Positions 25,429 to 34,883 of a DNA stretch of 64,000 nucleotides are shown in pieces (the first letter of the stretch is position 1; every line of letters starts with the position of its first letter). A program made the position numbers and the translations under genes. The notes beneath the pieces are model-generated. The model had not been told where the DNA came from, did not search any database, and saw nothing but the letters and a program-made list of their open reading frames with translations. Source of the stretch: Thalassospira mesophila (GTDB lineage: Bacteria; Pseudomonadota; Alphaproteobacteria; Rhodospirillales; Thalassospiraceae); the NCBI RefSeq assembly GCF_002115755.1, contig NZ_JFKA01000010.1, positions 1-64,000 on the forward strand, read 5' to 3'.

Positions 25429-26820
25429 ATGAACGACTTTTGGCCGACGGACCGGATACTGGCGTGGTTTGAACGCGCACTAAACTGGGTGCAGGCCAAT
25501 TTGTTGCTCGTCCCGATCCTGTTGCAGGTGGCTGCTGTGGCACTGGCCGCTGTGCCTGCCATATTGCTGGCCAAACCGGTGGGCCGGTTGCTGGCACGGC
25601 TGCAAAACTGGCGCCCGCTCAGCCACATTCCCGGTTTGCGCCGCCTGTGTGCCACCCTGCCCGGACTGGCCTTCCCGCTTGTATTTGTTCTGGTGATCTG
25701 GGTGCTCGATGGCATTGCCATTCAAGCAGCCTACCCGCACAATGTTTTGCGTCTGGTCGCAAGCTTGCTGAATGCATGGATTTTTATCCGTCTGGTCAGC
25801 ACCTTGATGAACGACCCGGTTTGGGGCCGAACCATTGCCATCATGGCCTGGACCATTGCGGCGTTAAACATTGTCGGCCTGCTCACCCCGACCATCGCCA
25901 TGCTCGACAGTCTGGCAATTGAACTGGGATCGGTAAGAATATCGGTCTATGGGCTGATCAAGGCCGTTATGTCGCTGGCGATATTGTTATGGGTGGCCTC
26001 GTTTGCATCGCACCTGTTTGAACAACGCATCAACCGGGTGCATCGGCTGACCCCTTCGGTCCAGGTGTTGCTGGTCAAGCTGCTGAAAATTGTGCTGCTT
26101 TCGGTCGCGGTGTTTTTTGCCCTGTCCACCATCGGCATCGATTTAACCGCGCTGGCGGTCTTTGGCGGTGCGGTTGGTGTGGGTATCGGTCTTGGCTTGC
26201 AACGCATTGTCGCCAATCTGATCAGCGGGTTGATCCTGCTTTTGGACCGCTCGATCAAACCGGGCGACGTGATTGCCATTGGCGATACCTTTGGCTGGAT
26301 CCAGTCGCTTGGCGCGCGTTACACCGCCGTTCGCACCCGCGATGGCACCGAATTTTTAATCCCGAACGAAGACCTGATCACCAATCAGGTTGAAAACTGG
26401 AGCCACTCAGACGTTCATTTGCGCCTGAAAGTGCCGGTCGGGATTTCATATAACAACGACCCGCGCCGCGCGATCGAGCTTTGTAATATTGCCGCAGGCA
26501 AATGCAAACGCGTACTTGAGACCCCGGGCCCCAATACCCTGTTACGCGGTTTTGGCGATAATTCCGTCGATCTGGAAATACGGTTCTGGATCAACGACCC
26601 GCAAAACGGGCGCGGTAATATTATCAGCGAAGTACTGCTTAATGTGTGGGATGAATTTAAAAATAACGATATCGAAATTCCCTTCCCGCAACGCGACCTG
26701 CATCTGCGCAGCAGCGACCAACCCTTGAAATTTGAAGTCAGCCGCCCGTATAAGGCAAAACCCGCAACGGAATCTTCGCTCGCGGCATCTGCATCACATG
26801 AAAGCCCGGAACGACGCTGA
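25429..26820 (+). CDS. Small-conductance mechanosensitive channel (MscS family)
   Basis: 463 residues. The first 270 hold about five or six membrane segments. The pore helix and hinge (LAVFGGAVGVGIGLGLQRIVANLISGLILLLDRSIKPGDVI, about residues 240-280) are the core MscS signature, with the usual Gly/Ala packing. The beta domain follows (GWIQSLGARYTAVRTRDGTEFLIPNEDLI), then the C-terminal alpha/beta domain ending FPQRDLHLRS. It releases solutes on osmotic downshock. The extra N-terminal helices are common in larger homologues. Confidence 0.93.
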   Translation: MNDFWPTDRILAWFERALNWVQANLLLVPILLQVAAVALAAVPAILLAKPVGRLLARLQNWRPLSHIPGLRRLCATLPGLAFPLVFVLVIWVLDGIAIQAAYPHNVLRLVASLLNAWIFIRLVSTLMNDPVWGRTIAIMAWTIAALNIVGLLTPTIAMLDSLAIELGSVRISVYGLIKAVMSLAILLWVASFASHLFEQRINRVHRLTPSVQVLLVKLLKIVLLSVAVFFALSTIGIDLTALAVFGGAVGVGIGLGLQRIVANLISGLILLLDRSIKPGDVIAIGDTFGWIQSLGARYTAVRTRDGTEFLIPNEDLITNQVENWSHSDVHLRLKVPVGISYNNDPRRAIELCNIAAGKCKRVLETPGPNTLLRGFGDNSVDLEIRFWINDPQNGRGNIISEVLLNVWDEFKNNDIEIPFPQRDLHLRSSDQPLKFEVSRPYKAKPATESSLAASASHESPERR

Positions 26821-26932
26821 CCCGGCACCCTTGACCCTCAATTAAATTAGCATTTACTTGTTGACCTTGGCAGCGCCGAAACGTTGGGTTAACATCCTGT
26901 TCCCACCAGCTTTTCACAATGAAGGCCCAACC

Positions 26933-27382
26933 ATGTACAAGAAAATTCTGCTTGCCTATGATGGCAGCCAAGAGGGGCGCACAGCGCTGAAACAGGGCGC
27001 CGAACTGGCGGTAATGTGCCAAGCCGAAGTTTGCCTGCTGGCCGTTCTCGAACCTGATATTGGGGTGATTTACGCCGAAGCCGCCGTTCCGTCCGACCTG
27101 CCCGACCGGATGCTGGCCGACATTCAGGAAACCCTGAAAGAAGGCAAGGCAAAGCTGCAAGGCATGGGACTGGCCGTTGAAACCCGGCTGGAAAATGGCA
27201 TTCCTGCCGGTGAAATTGGCCGGGTGGCAGAAAACATGCAGGCCGATCTTGTGGTGGTTGGTCACCGCGAACAGGGCGCGCTTTCGCGCTGGTGGGGCGG
27301 ATCAACCGGCGCGTCGCTTTTGGCACATGCCCCTTGCAGCGTTCTGATTGCAGTTGCGCCCGCCGCAATTGACGGGAACTAA
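26933..27382 (+). CDS. Universal stress protein, single UspA domain
   Basis: 149 residues from ATG 26933 (MYKKILLAYDGSQEGRTAL); the frame extends upstream without homology. The nucleotide loop is GHREQGALSRWWGGSTGASLL, where the second Gly of G-x2-G is Glu but the GGSTGASLL phosphate-binding end is kept, so ATP binding is plausible. This is the third Usp in the window and the only single-domain one. Confidence 0.9.
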   Translation: MYKKILLAYDGSQEGRTALKQGAELAVMCQAEVCLLAVLEPDIGVIYAEAAVPSDLPDRMLADIQETLKEGKAKLQGMGLAVETRLENGIPAGEIGRVAENMQADLVVVGHREQGALSRWWGGSTGASLLAHAPCSVLIAVAPAAIDGN

Positions 27383-27437
27383 ACATCATTCCGGCTTGCG
27401 ATAAAACCGCCCACCGCCTTCCGTCTACATCCATAAA

Positions 27438-27466
27438 CCGGGCGCAAAACATTTTTCTGCGCCCGG
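27438..27466 (+). terminator. Hairpin after the single-domain Usp gene
   Basis: CCGGGCGCA and TGCGCCCGG form a 9-bp stem. There is no T tract, so termination strength is uncertain. Confidence 0.55.
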
Positions 27467-27500
27467 AAACTGCTTCGGGCCTTTGCCACAATACCCCAGG

Positions 27501-27538
27501 TTAAAGCATATTTCTTTTAATAAGACCCATGCTTTAAA
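27501..27538. repeat. 38-bp remnant of the 269-bp inverted-repeat element
   Basis: It begins with the same 30 bases as the left end of the element at 40120 (one mismatch) and finishes with CATGCTTTAAAT, the right end of that element. The whole interior is missing, so it looks like an internal deletion or a minimal copy. It lies between a Usp gene and the YihY-type gene. Confidence 0.65.
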
Positions 27539-27622
27539 TCGGCAATTTGCCCCCCCGGAAACGGTTCAGACCACCATTGCGCATGGCGACCTTTCGCTGT
27601 TATGGCACAGCGCCATCGATAT

Positions 27623-28981
27623 TTAGTTTACCTGCTGGTTCGCATCATCGGGATCAATTGTGCCCGGATCGGGGGCATCTTCTGGCACAGTCACCGGCTC
27701 GGGAACCTTGTCATCGGGGCGCTGGCTTTCAAATAGCTGGCTAAGCGAAACATCCAGCACGCCCTTGCGGGTACCCTCCAGTTCCATCAGCTTTTCGCGC
27801 ACGCCCAGCGGCCAGCCACTTTTAACATCGACCAGCAGCAGCCGGTCAGGGTCAAGAAACAAGCCCAGCCTGGACATCAACAGCCCCAGTTTTAACCGTG
27901 ACAAATCCCCCGAAAGCAGCCAGCGATGCTTTTCGCTGCGTTCGATCAGGTTTTCACGGCGCAGCGCGGCCAAGGCCCAGTTCAAATCGCGCCCGCCCAT
28001 TTTTAAATCACGTAATAACCGGCGATAACTGGGCGGTTTGTCGGCATTTTGAAACCGCACCTGCAAATATTCCAGCAATTTCAAAACCGCAATCAGCCGT
28101 TCGGTATGGCCCGGCGCACCGCCGCGCGGGTCGGGCACCAGCCCGGCGGCGCGTGCGGCCCGCCATTCAGACCGGGCAGCCGCCACCTGCGCCCCCAGCA
28201 AAATCACCATCCAGGTCAAATACATCCAGATCAGAAAAATCGGCACCACCGCAACCGCCCCATACAGGGTCTGATAGGTGGGAAAGGTGCTAACATACAG
28301 GCCAAAGCCTTTTTTAAGCGCCTCAAACAGCACAGCGGCCACCACCCCGCCCGCCATCCCGTCCAAAATCACGACAGAGCGGTTCGGCATGCCTAAAAAC
28401 AGCAACGTAAAAGCAATCGCCGATAAAAAGAACGGAGCGAGAAACCCCAATTGGCCAATTTGCGCATCAAGCGCGTCACCGCCAATCAGATGGCGCATGG
28501 CAAAAATATAAGACGCCATCGACAGGCTTAACCCCACCAATAACGGCCCCACCGTGATCAGCGCCCAAAACACCACCAGCCGCGACAACAGCTTTCGCGG
28601 TGAATTGACCCGGAAAACATCGTTCATCACGGTTTCAATCGAGCCCAGCAGCATTACCGCCGTAAACCCCAAAACAACCGTACCAATCGCCGTCATGCGG
28701 CCGGTGTTTTTTAAAAACCCGGTTAAATAATCGGCAACTTCGGACCCGGTTTCGGGCAGGAAGTTACTGAAAATCAAGCCGGAAATCTGGTCTTTCCACT
28801 GATCAAATACCGGGAAGGCTGACAGCACGGTAAGGGCAATTGCCAGAAACGGCACCATCGCCAGCAGGGTGGTATAAGACAGCGCACTGGCGCGTTGCGG
28901 TGATTTGTCATGTAAAAACCGCATGAACGCATAGCGCCAGAATCCGGTACGATCGTCGAGCAATTTTCGCCAATTCACCAT
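27623..28981 (-). CDS. YihY-family inner-membrane protein
   Basis: 452 residues from ATG 28981 (MVNWRKLLDDRTGFWRYAF) with AGGA about 11 bases upstream; a TTG start at 29002 would add seven residues. Six membrane segments lie within the first ~280 residues, including the family's KSPQRASALSYTTLLAMVPFLAI and ALFEALKKGFGLYVSTFPTYQTLYGAVAVVPIFLIWMYLTWM. The last ~170 residues form a cytosolic region with a winged-helix-like part (DLKMGGRDLNWALAALRRENLIERS) and an acidic tail. It was once misnamed RNase BN; its true function is unknown. Confidence 0.9.
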   Translation of the reverse strand: MVNWRKLLDDRTGFWRYAFMRFLHDKSPQRASALSYTTLLAMVPFLAIALTVLSAFPVFDQWKDQISGLIFSNFLPETGSEVADYLTGFLKNTGRMTAIGTVVLGFTAVMLLGSIETVMNDVFRVNSPRKLLSRLVVFWALITVGPLLVGLSLSMASYIFAMRHLIGGDALDAQIGQLGFLAPFFLSAIAFTLLFLGMPNRSVVILDGMAGGVVAAVLFEALKKGFGLYVSTFPTYQTLYGAVAVVPIFLIWMYLTWMVILLGAQVAAARSEWRAARAAGLVPDPRGGAPGHTERLIAVLKLLEYLQVRFQNADKPPSYRRLLRDLKMGGRDLNWALAALRRENLIERSEKHRWLLSGDLSRLKLGLLMSRLGLFLDPDRLLLVDVKSGWPLGVREKLMELEGTRKGVLDVSLSQLFESQRPDDKVPEPVTVPEDAPDPGTIDPDDANQQVN

Positions 28982-29185
28982 TAAACGCTTAATCCTGTGC
29001 AATTTACGGCTATAGTGAGATAAGCAAACCAGAATAACGTGCCACGCAAAGATAAAACAGGCCAGATTGATTTTAGCCGGGCTTTGTGTAGGATGCGGAT
29101 AATATTGAATGTCTCCAGTATACGTTCCCGCCCGATCCGGGTACGGTATCAGATACGGAGAGAGATTGCCTGAACGAGAGGGAAT
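28982..29185. other. Divergent promoter region of yihY-type gene and fabI
   Basis: 204 gene-free bases. GAGAGGGAAT directly before fabI is its ribosome binding site. I do not see a clear operator. Confidence 0.4.
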
Positions 29186-30016
29186 ATGAGCCTGTCCGCC
29201 GATAATTTTTCAGGCCTGATGGCCGGTAAGCGAGGCCTGATTATGGGCGTCGCCAACGATAAATCCATTGCATGGGCAATTGCGCGCGCCGTAGCTGCTG
29301 CGGGTGGCGAAGTTGCGTTTACCTTTCAGGGCGATGCCCTGGGGAAACGTGTTCGCCCGCTGGCAGAAAGCATCGGCAGCGACATCGTTTTGCCCTGCGA
29401 TGTCAGTGATCCCGCCAGCATTGATGCGGCTTTTGATGCCCTTAAGGAAAAATGGGAAACAATCGACTTCATCGTTCATGCCATTGGCTATTCCGACAAA
29501 AACGAACTCCGGGGCCGTTATCTTGATACGTCTCCCGAAAATTTCGCCATGTCGATGAATATCTCGGTCTATTCATTTACCGCCGTTGCCCAACGTGCCG
29601 AAAAAATGATGACCAATGGCGGCGCGATGCTGACCCTGTCCTATTACGGGGCAGAAAAGGTTATGCCGCATTACAACGTCATGGGCGTTGCCAAAGCCGC
29701 CCTTGAAGCCAGCGTTAAATACATGGCCAATGACCTTGGCCCTGATAACATTCGGGTAAATGCCATTTCGGCCGGGCCGATCAAAACCCTGGCCGCCTCC
29801 GGGATTGGCGATTTCCGCTATATCCTGAAATGGAACGAATATAATTCGCCGATGCGCCGCAATGTGTCGCTTGAAGATGTGGGTCGCTCGGGGCTTTATT
29901 TCCTGTCTGATCTGTCATCGGGTGTTACCGGTGAAACCCATCATGTTGATTGCGGGTATCACACCGTTGGCATGAAACAGCCTGATGCCCCCGATATTAC
30001 CATCAATAAACCCTGA
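29186..30016 (+). CDS. fabI: Enoyl-[acyl-carrier-protein] reductase (NADH)
   Basis: A 276-residue FabI, the last reductase of the fatty-acid elongation cycle. The NADH-binding start is KRGLIMGVANDKSIAWAIA. The catalytic Tyr163 and Lys170 are in HYNVMGVAKAALE (Tyr-x6-Lys), and LSYYGAEKVMP precedes them. It is the target of triclosan-type inhibitors. A weak hairpin (30048-30072) lies between it and aroC, 99 bases downstream, a common pairing in Alphaproteobacteria. Confidence 0.96.
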   Translation: MSLSADNFSGLMAGKRGLIMGVANDKSIAWAIARAVAAAGGEVAFTFQGDALGKRVRPLAESIGSDIVLPCDVSDPASIDAAFDALKEKWETIDFIVHAIGYSDKNELRGRYLDTSPENFAMSMNISVYSFTAVAQRAEKMMTNGGAMLTLSYYGAEKVMPHYNVMGVAKAALEASVKYMANDLGPDNIRVNAISAGPIKTLAASGIGDFRYILKWNEYNSPMRRNVSLEDVGRSGLYFLSDLSSGVTGETHHVDCGYHTVGMKQPDAPDITINKP

Positions 30017-30047
30017 TTGCGGTTACATACCTTCTATCGGGCAATAC

Positions 30048-30072
30048 CGGGTCGCCACAAGGCGGCCCGTTC
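30048..30072 (+). terminator. Weak hairpin between fabI and aroC
   Basis: CGGGTCGCC and GGCGGCCCG pair over 9 bp with one G-T, followed by TTCTGT. It probably lowers rather than stops read-through into aroC. Confidence 0.4.
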
Positions 30073-30115
30073 TGTCTACCCCGATCCTTAACCTTATAAA
30101 GTCTGGATATCTCTG

Positions 30116-31204
30116 ATGGCTGGCAACAGTTTTGGCGCTTTGTTTCGCTTTACCACCTTTGGCGAAAGCCACGGCCCGGCCATTGGCTGTGTGGTCGACG
30201 GGGTTCCGCCTCGTCTGGATCTGTGCGAAGCCGATATTCAGAAATATCTCGAAAAACGCAAACCGGGCCAGTCGCGCTTTACCACCCAGCGCCGCGAACC
30301 CGATGAAGTTAAAATTTTATCGGGCGTGTTTGAAGGCAAAACCACCGGCACGCCGATTGGCCTTCTGATCGAAAATGTTGATCAGCGGTCCAAGGATTAC
30401 GGCGAAATTAAAAACCAGTTTCGCCCCGGCCATGCCGATTACACCTATTGGGAAAAATACGGCATTCGCGATTATCGCGGTGGCGGCCGTTCATCGGCGC
30501 GCGAAACCGCAATGCGGGTGGCCGCTGGTGCGGTGGCGCGTAAAATTCTGGGGGATGGCATTAAAATTCGCGGGGCTCTGGTTAAAATCGGCACCAAGGA
30601 AATCAATCGTGCCAACTGGAACTGGAACGAGGTTGACAACAACCCCTTCTTCACCCCCGATGCCGACGCCGTGCCGGTCTTTACCGAATATCTCGACGGC
30701 CTGCGCAAAGATGGATCATCGGTCGGGGCTGTGATTGAAATTGTCTGCTCTGGCGTGCCCGTGGGCCTGGGCGACCCGATTTATGACAAGCTTGATGCCG
30801 ACCTTGCCAAGGCAATGATGACCATCAATGCCGTCAAAGGTGTAGAAATTGGCAATGGCTTTGAAGCCGCAGAACTGACCGGCATTGAAAATGCCGATGA
30901 AATGCGCATGGGCGAAGACGGCAAACCGGTTTTCCTGTCCAATCACGCTGGCGGTATTCTGGGCGGTATTTCATCGGGCGAAGATGTTATCATTCGCTTT
31001 GCCGTCAAACCCACCAGTTCCATCTTGCAACCGCGCCATAGCGTCGATACGGCAGGCAAGGATGTGGATGTGGTGACCAAGGGCCGCCACGACCCCTGCG
31101 TTGGCATTCGCGCCGTCCCGGTGGGCGAAGCCATGGCCGCCATCGTTCTGGCCGACCACCTTTTGCGCCACCGTGCGCAATGCGAAGGCTGGAATCAGGC
31201 CTGA
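30116..31204 (+). CDS. aroC: Chorismate synthase
   Basis: 362 residues. It makes chorismate from EPSP using reduced FMN, the last step of the shikimate pathway. Family signatures in order: [16 protein letters not shown] near the N-terminus (residues about 10-25), [30 protein letters not shown] (residues about 105-133), and the C-terminal [17 protein letters not shown]. Length is typical. Terminated by a strong hairpin at 31256. Confidence 0.97.
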   Translation: MAGNSFGALFRFTTFGESHGPAIGCVVDGVPPRLDLCEADIQKYLEKRKPGQSRFTTQRREPDEVKILSGVFEGKTTGTPIGLLIENVDQRSKDYGEIKNQFRPGHADYTYWEKYGIRDYRGGGRSSARETAMRVAAGAVARKILGDGIKIRGALVKIGTKEINRANWNWNEVDNNPFFTPDADAVPVFTEYLDGLRKDGSSVGAVIEIVCSGVPVGLGDPIYDKLDADLAKAMMTINAVKGVEIGNGFEAAELTGIENADEMRMGEDGKPVFLSNHAGGILGGISSGEDVIIRFAVKPTSSILQPRHSVDTAGKDVDVVTKGRHDPCVGIRAVPVGEAMAAIVLADHLLRHRAQCEGWNQA

Positions 31205-31255
31205 TCGCAGATCGGCCCCGATAACCGGCTGCAGAAATCGCAAAACAATCCATTT

Positions 31256-31284
31256 GGCAGGGCACATATCGCCCTGCCTTTTTG
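31256..31284 (+). terminator. Terminator after aroC
   Basis: GGCAGGGC and GCCCTGCC form an 8-bp stem followed by TTTTTGG. Confidence 0.85.
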
Positions 31285-31550
31285 GTATCGCTATTTTGCC
31301 ACGACAATCTTCTGCCACACCAAAACCGGCCGCCAAACCAGATCAACCGCAAACGCGGCATCAAAAACAGCCCTGCAAGCAAGGGCATAAACCCGGCGCA
31401 CGATGCCCGTGGAAAAGCACCGGGATTTCCCCGTATGATGGCGGAAGCCTGTTGTAAAAAGGCTGATTTCTGCGGTATTTATGCTTGACCATCGCAGCCA
31501 CCCTGCGTATGTTAACATTATTAACATACATAAAAAAATGACACGAGCAT
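31285..31550. other. Promoter region of the TetR gene
   Basis: 266 gene-free bases whose 3' end holds the palindromic operator at 31507-31529. Confidence 0.45.
31507..31529. promoter_or_regulatory. Palindromic operator upstream of the TetR regulator
   Basis: GTATGTTAA, then five bases, then TTAACATAC: perfect 9-bp arms. It ends 21 bases before the TetR start codon, so autorepression is very likely. Confidence 0.7.
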
Positions 31551-32171
31551 ATGAGCAAATATCATCACGGCGACGTGCGCAATGTGTTGCTGCGCGAAGC
31601 CGAAACCATCCTGCGCAAGGAAGGCCCGGGTGGCTTGTCTTTACGTCGCCTTGCCCGTTTGACTGGCGTTTCCGAAGCCGCCCCTTATCGTCATTTTGAT
31701 GGTAAGGATGGCATTTTGGCGGCAGTGGCGATTGCTGCGCTAAAACGCTTTGGCGACCGGCTGGAAGAAACTGCCAAACTGGCCCTTCCGCATGAAGAAC
31801 GCATCATCGCGCTGGGTGCTGCCTATGTCGAATTTGCCATCGAACATCCGCAGCATTTCCGCCTGATTTTTGGTCGCGAACGCCCGCCGCTCGATCAATA
31901 TCCCGACCTGCGCGACGCCGCCGACAGTGTTTTTGATATTTTGCAGCGATCGGTTACCAACCTGGACCAGCGCGGCGACATGACACTGGCCGATGCCGCC
32001 AACGCCTATAACCGCGCCCTTGCCGCCTGGAGCCGGGCGCACGGCATTGCCACGCTGGTGATTGATGGCATGATATCGCCACCACTCGATCAGCCCATAC
32101 AACAATTCGTTTTCGGGCTTCTGGCCGAAGATTTGGGCATTCCCGCCAGCTTGCAAAACCCGAAGAAATAA
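31551..32171 (+). CDS. TetR/AcrR-family transcriptional regulator (WHG-domain type)
   Basis: 206 residues. The helix-turn-helix lies at about residues 10-55 (LREAETILRKEGPGGLSLRRLARLTGVSEAAPYRHFDGKDGILAAVA). The C-terminal ligand domain has the HPQHFRLIFGRERPP segment typical of the TetR_C WHG group. The palindrome just upstream should be its operator. The DUF2269 gene lies 119 bases downstream in the same direction and may be a target. The ligand is unknown. Confidence 0.92.
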   Translation: MSKYHHGDVRNVLLREAETILRKEGPGGLSLRRLARLTGVSEAAPYRHFDGKDGILAAVAIAALKRFGDRLEETAKLALPHEERIIALGAAYVEFAIEHPQHFRLIFGRERPPLDQYPDLRDAADSVFDILQRSVTNLDQRGDMTLADAANAYNRALAAWSRAHGIATLVIDGMISPPLDQPIQQFVFGLLAEDLGIPASLQNPKK

Positions 32172-32290
32172 CACCTGGCCAATCCTGACGGTGCGCCCGA
32201 AAATACCCCCGCGCCAAACCACCTGTTTCCCGCCTCCGGCAAATATCGGGAGCGGCCCTGCCCTTCATCGTTGCAATCAAAGGCATCATC

Positions 32291-32758
32291 ATGGATTTCG
32301 TATTGGTTAAGTTTGTCCATCTTGTCGGGGTGGTGCTGTTTCTGGGCAATATCATCGTCAGTGCCGTTTGGAAAAACGCAGCAGACCGCACCAAAAACCC
32401 TGCCATCATTGCCTTTTCCTGCCGCCTGATCAAAATCACCGATCTGGCCTTTACCGCAAGCGGGGTGTTGCTGATTGCGATTGGCGGGCTTGGCATGTAT
32501 CACGTCGGGCGGATCGACCTTGTCGCGCGCGTTAATCTGCAAAGCGGGATATTCCTGTTTATCATATCCGCCGTAATCTGGATTTTGGGTTTGATCCCGC
32601 TGCAACGCCGCATGGCGCGTGTGTCGCATAGTGCCGCCACGCATAACGAACTGACATTGCCTGACACCTATTATCGTGCCGCCCGGCTTTGGAATTTTCT
32701 TGGTGCCATCGCCGTTATTTTGCCGATCATTACCTTATGGCTGATGCTGCACCCGTAA
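32291..32758 (+). CDS. DUF2269-family small membrane protein
   Basis: 155 residues with four membrane helices. The N-terminal FVLVKFVHLVGVVLFLGNIIVSAVWK, with a His inside TM1 (LVKFVHL), is the DUF2269 signature. TM2 and TM3 (FTASGVLLIAIGGLGMYHV and SGIFLFIISAVIWILGLIPLQRRM) follow, and TM4 is at the C-terminus. The function of the family is unknown. It is probably co-transcribed with the TetR gene upstream and has its own terminator. Confidence 0.85.
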   Translation: MDFVLVKFVHLVGVVLFLGNIIVSAVWKNAADRTKNPAIIAFSCRLIKITDLAFTASGVLLIAIGGLGMYHVGRIDLVARVNLQSGIFLFIISAVIWILGLIPLQRRMARVSHSAATHNELTLPDTYYRAARLWNFLGAIAVILPIITLWLMLHP

Positions 32759-32786
32759 TAACCAAAGGCGCAAACCAGCAAAAAAC

Positions 32787-32821
32787 AAAGCCTTCCTGTG
32801 CAATGAAACCGGGAAGGCTTT
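32787..32821. terminator. Bidirectional terminator between DUF2269 and EamA genes
   Basis: AAAGCCTTCC and GGAAGGCTTT form a 10-bp stem; A-rich on the left and T-ending on the right. Confidence 0.75.
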
Positions 32822-32827
32822 AATCGT

Positions 32828-33874
32828 TCAGGCAAGCTTGCGACGGCGGCGCACAGTAATGTAGGCCACCGCCACCATCACACATACCGCCCCCAAACCA
32901 TGCCAGGGGTTTAACACTTCGCCCAGCACCAGCGCCCCGAGCAAGGCCGACATAAAAGGCTGCCACAGCAAAATGATCGACCCGGTCGCTTCATCCACCC
33001 GCTTAAAACAGACCGACACCATCCCCTGCCCGCCAATATGGGTTAAAAATGCCAAGCCGCATAATGCCAGCCAGCCCCCGGCCATCACCGGCATGCCAAT
33101 GCTGCCATCAAACACCAGCATGTAGCTTGCCAACACAATCGCGGTGACAACCGTGCTCCATAACATGATTTGCAAGGCGGAATGGTCCTGGCGCAAACGC
33201 GCAATCACGACAAAATAGGCCCCGTAAAAACCCGCCGCAACAATGGCCAGGGCATCACCATAAACCGACCCGTTGCCTTGCGAACTGGCAAAAAACAGAC
33301 ACACGGCCCCCAGCATGGCAATCGGCAGCCCTTGCCAGAAACGGCGGCTGGGGCGGCGCGCCAAACCCAGCAACCCAAAACAACCGACAAAAAGCGGGGC
33401 CAGATTATTCAGCAAAATCGCATTGGCTACCGTTGTCATGCCAATCGCCAAATGGGCAAACATCAAATCGGCGGCAAAAAGCAAACCGGCAACAATCAAA
33501 AGCCCGGTTTTGCGGGTGGTTTGCGGTGCGGCTTCACTTTGCGCAACATTGCCGGTTTGACGCGTGCGATCTTTGCCCCGCCCCACCTGCGGCAAAATCA
33601 GTATCTGGCTTGCGATCATAAAAACAGGTGCTGCCAGCATTGCCCGCCAAAATGCCGATGCCTCGGCCGAGACCCCCGACAAACGCACAAAAATGGGCCC
33701 CAGCCCCATCAGGCTGGCCGCCAGCAACAACCCCAATACCGGCCAAATCATTGCCCGTGTTTCGCCCTGCGGCACGTCGGGATTTGCATTTTCAGATGCC
33801 GCATTATCGGTGCCACCAGACGGTGCCGGGCGACACGTTGGGGTACAAGCCGGGATACAGGCGGGATTATGCAT
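32828..33874 (-). CDS. DMT-superfamily (EamA) transporter
   Basis: 348 residues with about ten membrane helices in two EamA repeats. The N-terminal repeat starts MGLGPIFVRLSGVSAEASAFWRAMLAAPVF (the family's conserved FxR and R-x3-A pattern), and the C-terminal repeat ends LGEVLNPWHGLGAVCVMVAVAYIT. The first 41 residues are Pro/Cys-rich and outside the family core; Met42 (33751) is an alternative start, but GAAGG lies before the longer one. It is divergent from a LysR gene that probably controls it. Exporter of metabolites or amino acids is a family-level guess. Confidence 0.87.
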   Translation of the reverse strand: MHNPACIPACTPTCRPAPSGGTDNAASENANPDVPQGETRAMIWPVLGLLLAASLMGLGPIFVRLSGVSAEASAFWRAMLAAPVFMIASQILILPQVGRGKDRTRQTGNVAQSEAAPQTTRKTGLLIVAGLLFAADLMFAHLAIGMTTVANAILLNNLAPLFVGCFGLLGLARRPSRRFWQGLPIAMLGAVCLFFASSQGNGSVYGDALAIVAAGFYGAYFVVIARLRQDHSALQIMLWSTVVTAIVLASYMLVFDGSIGMPVMAGGWLALCGLAFLTHIGGQGMVSVCFKRVDEATGSIILLWQPFMSALLGALVLGEVLNPWHGLGAVCVMVAVAYITVRRRRKLA

Positions 33875-34022
33875 TTGCCGGGGCCTTCACTCTTAAAAAC
33901 ATTGTCATCATGCGCGCCACCCGCCAGATTAAGAACACATCCTTGCGGGCGCGATGGCACAGTGCCAGTACGCCCGGCAAAAGGGAAATCGGTTTGGCTT
34001 ATAGCGGAAATAACAATCCCTT

Positions 34023-34883
34023 ATGGCGTTATTAAATGTCGATATTGACTGGTTACGAACCTTTTTGACGGTGCTGGAAACACAAAGTTTCACCCGCACC
34101 GCCGAAATTTTACTGCGCACCCAGCCCGCCATCAGCCAGCAAATCAAACGGCTGGAAGAAACCGTGGGCACCCCGCTGGTGTCGCGCCACCGCAACCAGA
34201 TCGTGCCAACCGCGACCGGCCTTGTGGTGAAATCCTATGCCGAAGGCATTATCGGCCTGAATGACCGCATGGTGGCCGACCTGCTCGATGGCGCGCCCCC
34301 GATATTGCGCATTGGCCTGCCTGATGATTATGCCGCGATTTTCCTGCCTGAAATTTTACGTTCGGCGGCCCTTCGCCTGCCACAAACCGAGATCAGCTGC
34401 CATTCGGGCTATAGCATTGACCTTGGCAAACGCGTCGCACAGGGCGCGCTGGACCTTGCCATTATGACGGCCGAACCCGACCGCGACAGCCTGCATGTCA
34501 TTTCCGAACCGCTGGTGTGGGTCGCACATCCTGATTTCGCGCTGGATCAACGCCCGGTGCCAGTCGCGGTTTACCATGACCAGTGTTCCGTCCGCAAAAG
34601 CGGCCTTGCCGCCCTGCACGACCATAAAATCGACTATCGCGTCAGCCACAGCAGCAACGCAAATTCAATGCTGGTCACTGCTGTTCGCGGGGGCCATGCC
34701 ATCGGTGTCATGCCCGCCTGCACCGCCCGCCACGAAGGGTTAAGCATCGTCAAAGATACCAACCTTCCCCACCTTCCGCCGATCGATATCGCGTTAAAAA
34801 TCCGGGATCAGGCCAGCCCGGCGATACGCGAACTCGCCCTTGGTGCCATTGCCGCCCTGGGCCGCGAAAATCGCACCGGCTGA
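34023..34883 (+). CDS. LysR-family transcriptional regulator
   Basis: 286 residues. The helix-turn-helix (residues about 8-60) reads DWLRTFLTVLETQSFTRTAEILLRTQPAISQQIKRLEETVG, the standard LysR pattern. The effector domain (about 90-280) begins RIGLPDDYAAIFLPEILRSAALRLP and ends in a short tail. It is transcribed away from the EamA transporter with 148 bases between starts, the classic LysR/target layout, so it probably controls that transporter and itself. Confidence 0.92.
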   Translation: MALLNVDIDWLRTFLTVLETQSFTRTAEILLRTQPAISQQIKRLEETVGTPLVSRHRNQIVPTATGLVVKSYAEGIIGLNDRMVADLLDGAPPILRIGLPDDYAAIFLPEILRSAALRLPQTEISCHSGYSIDLGKRVAQGALDLAIMTAEPDRDSLHVISEPLVWVAHPDFALDQRPVPVAVYHDQCSVRKSGLAALHDHKIDYRVSHSSNANSMLVTAVRGGHAIGVMPACTARHEGLSIVKDTNLPHLPPIDIALKIRDQASPAIRELALGAIAALGRENRTG

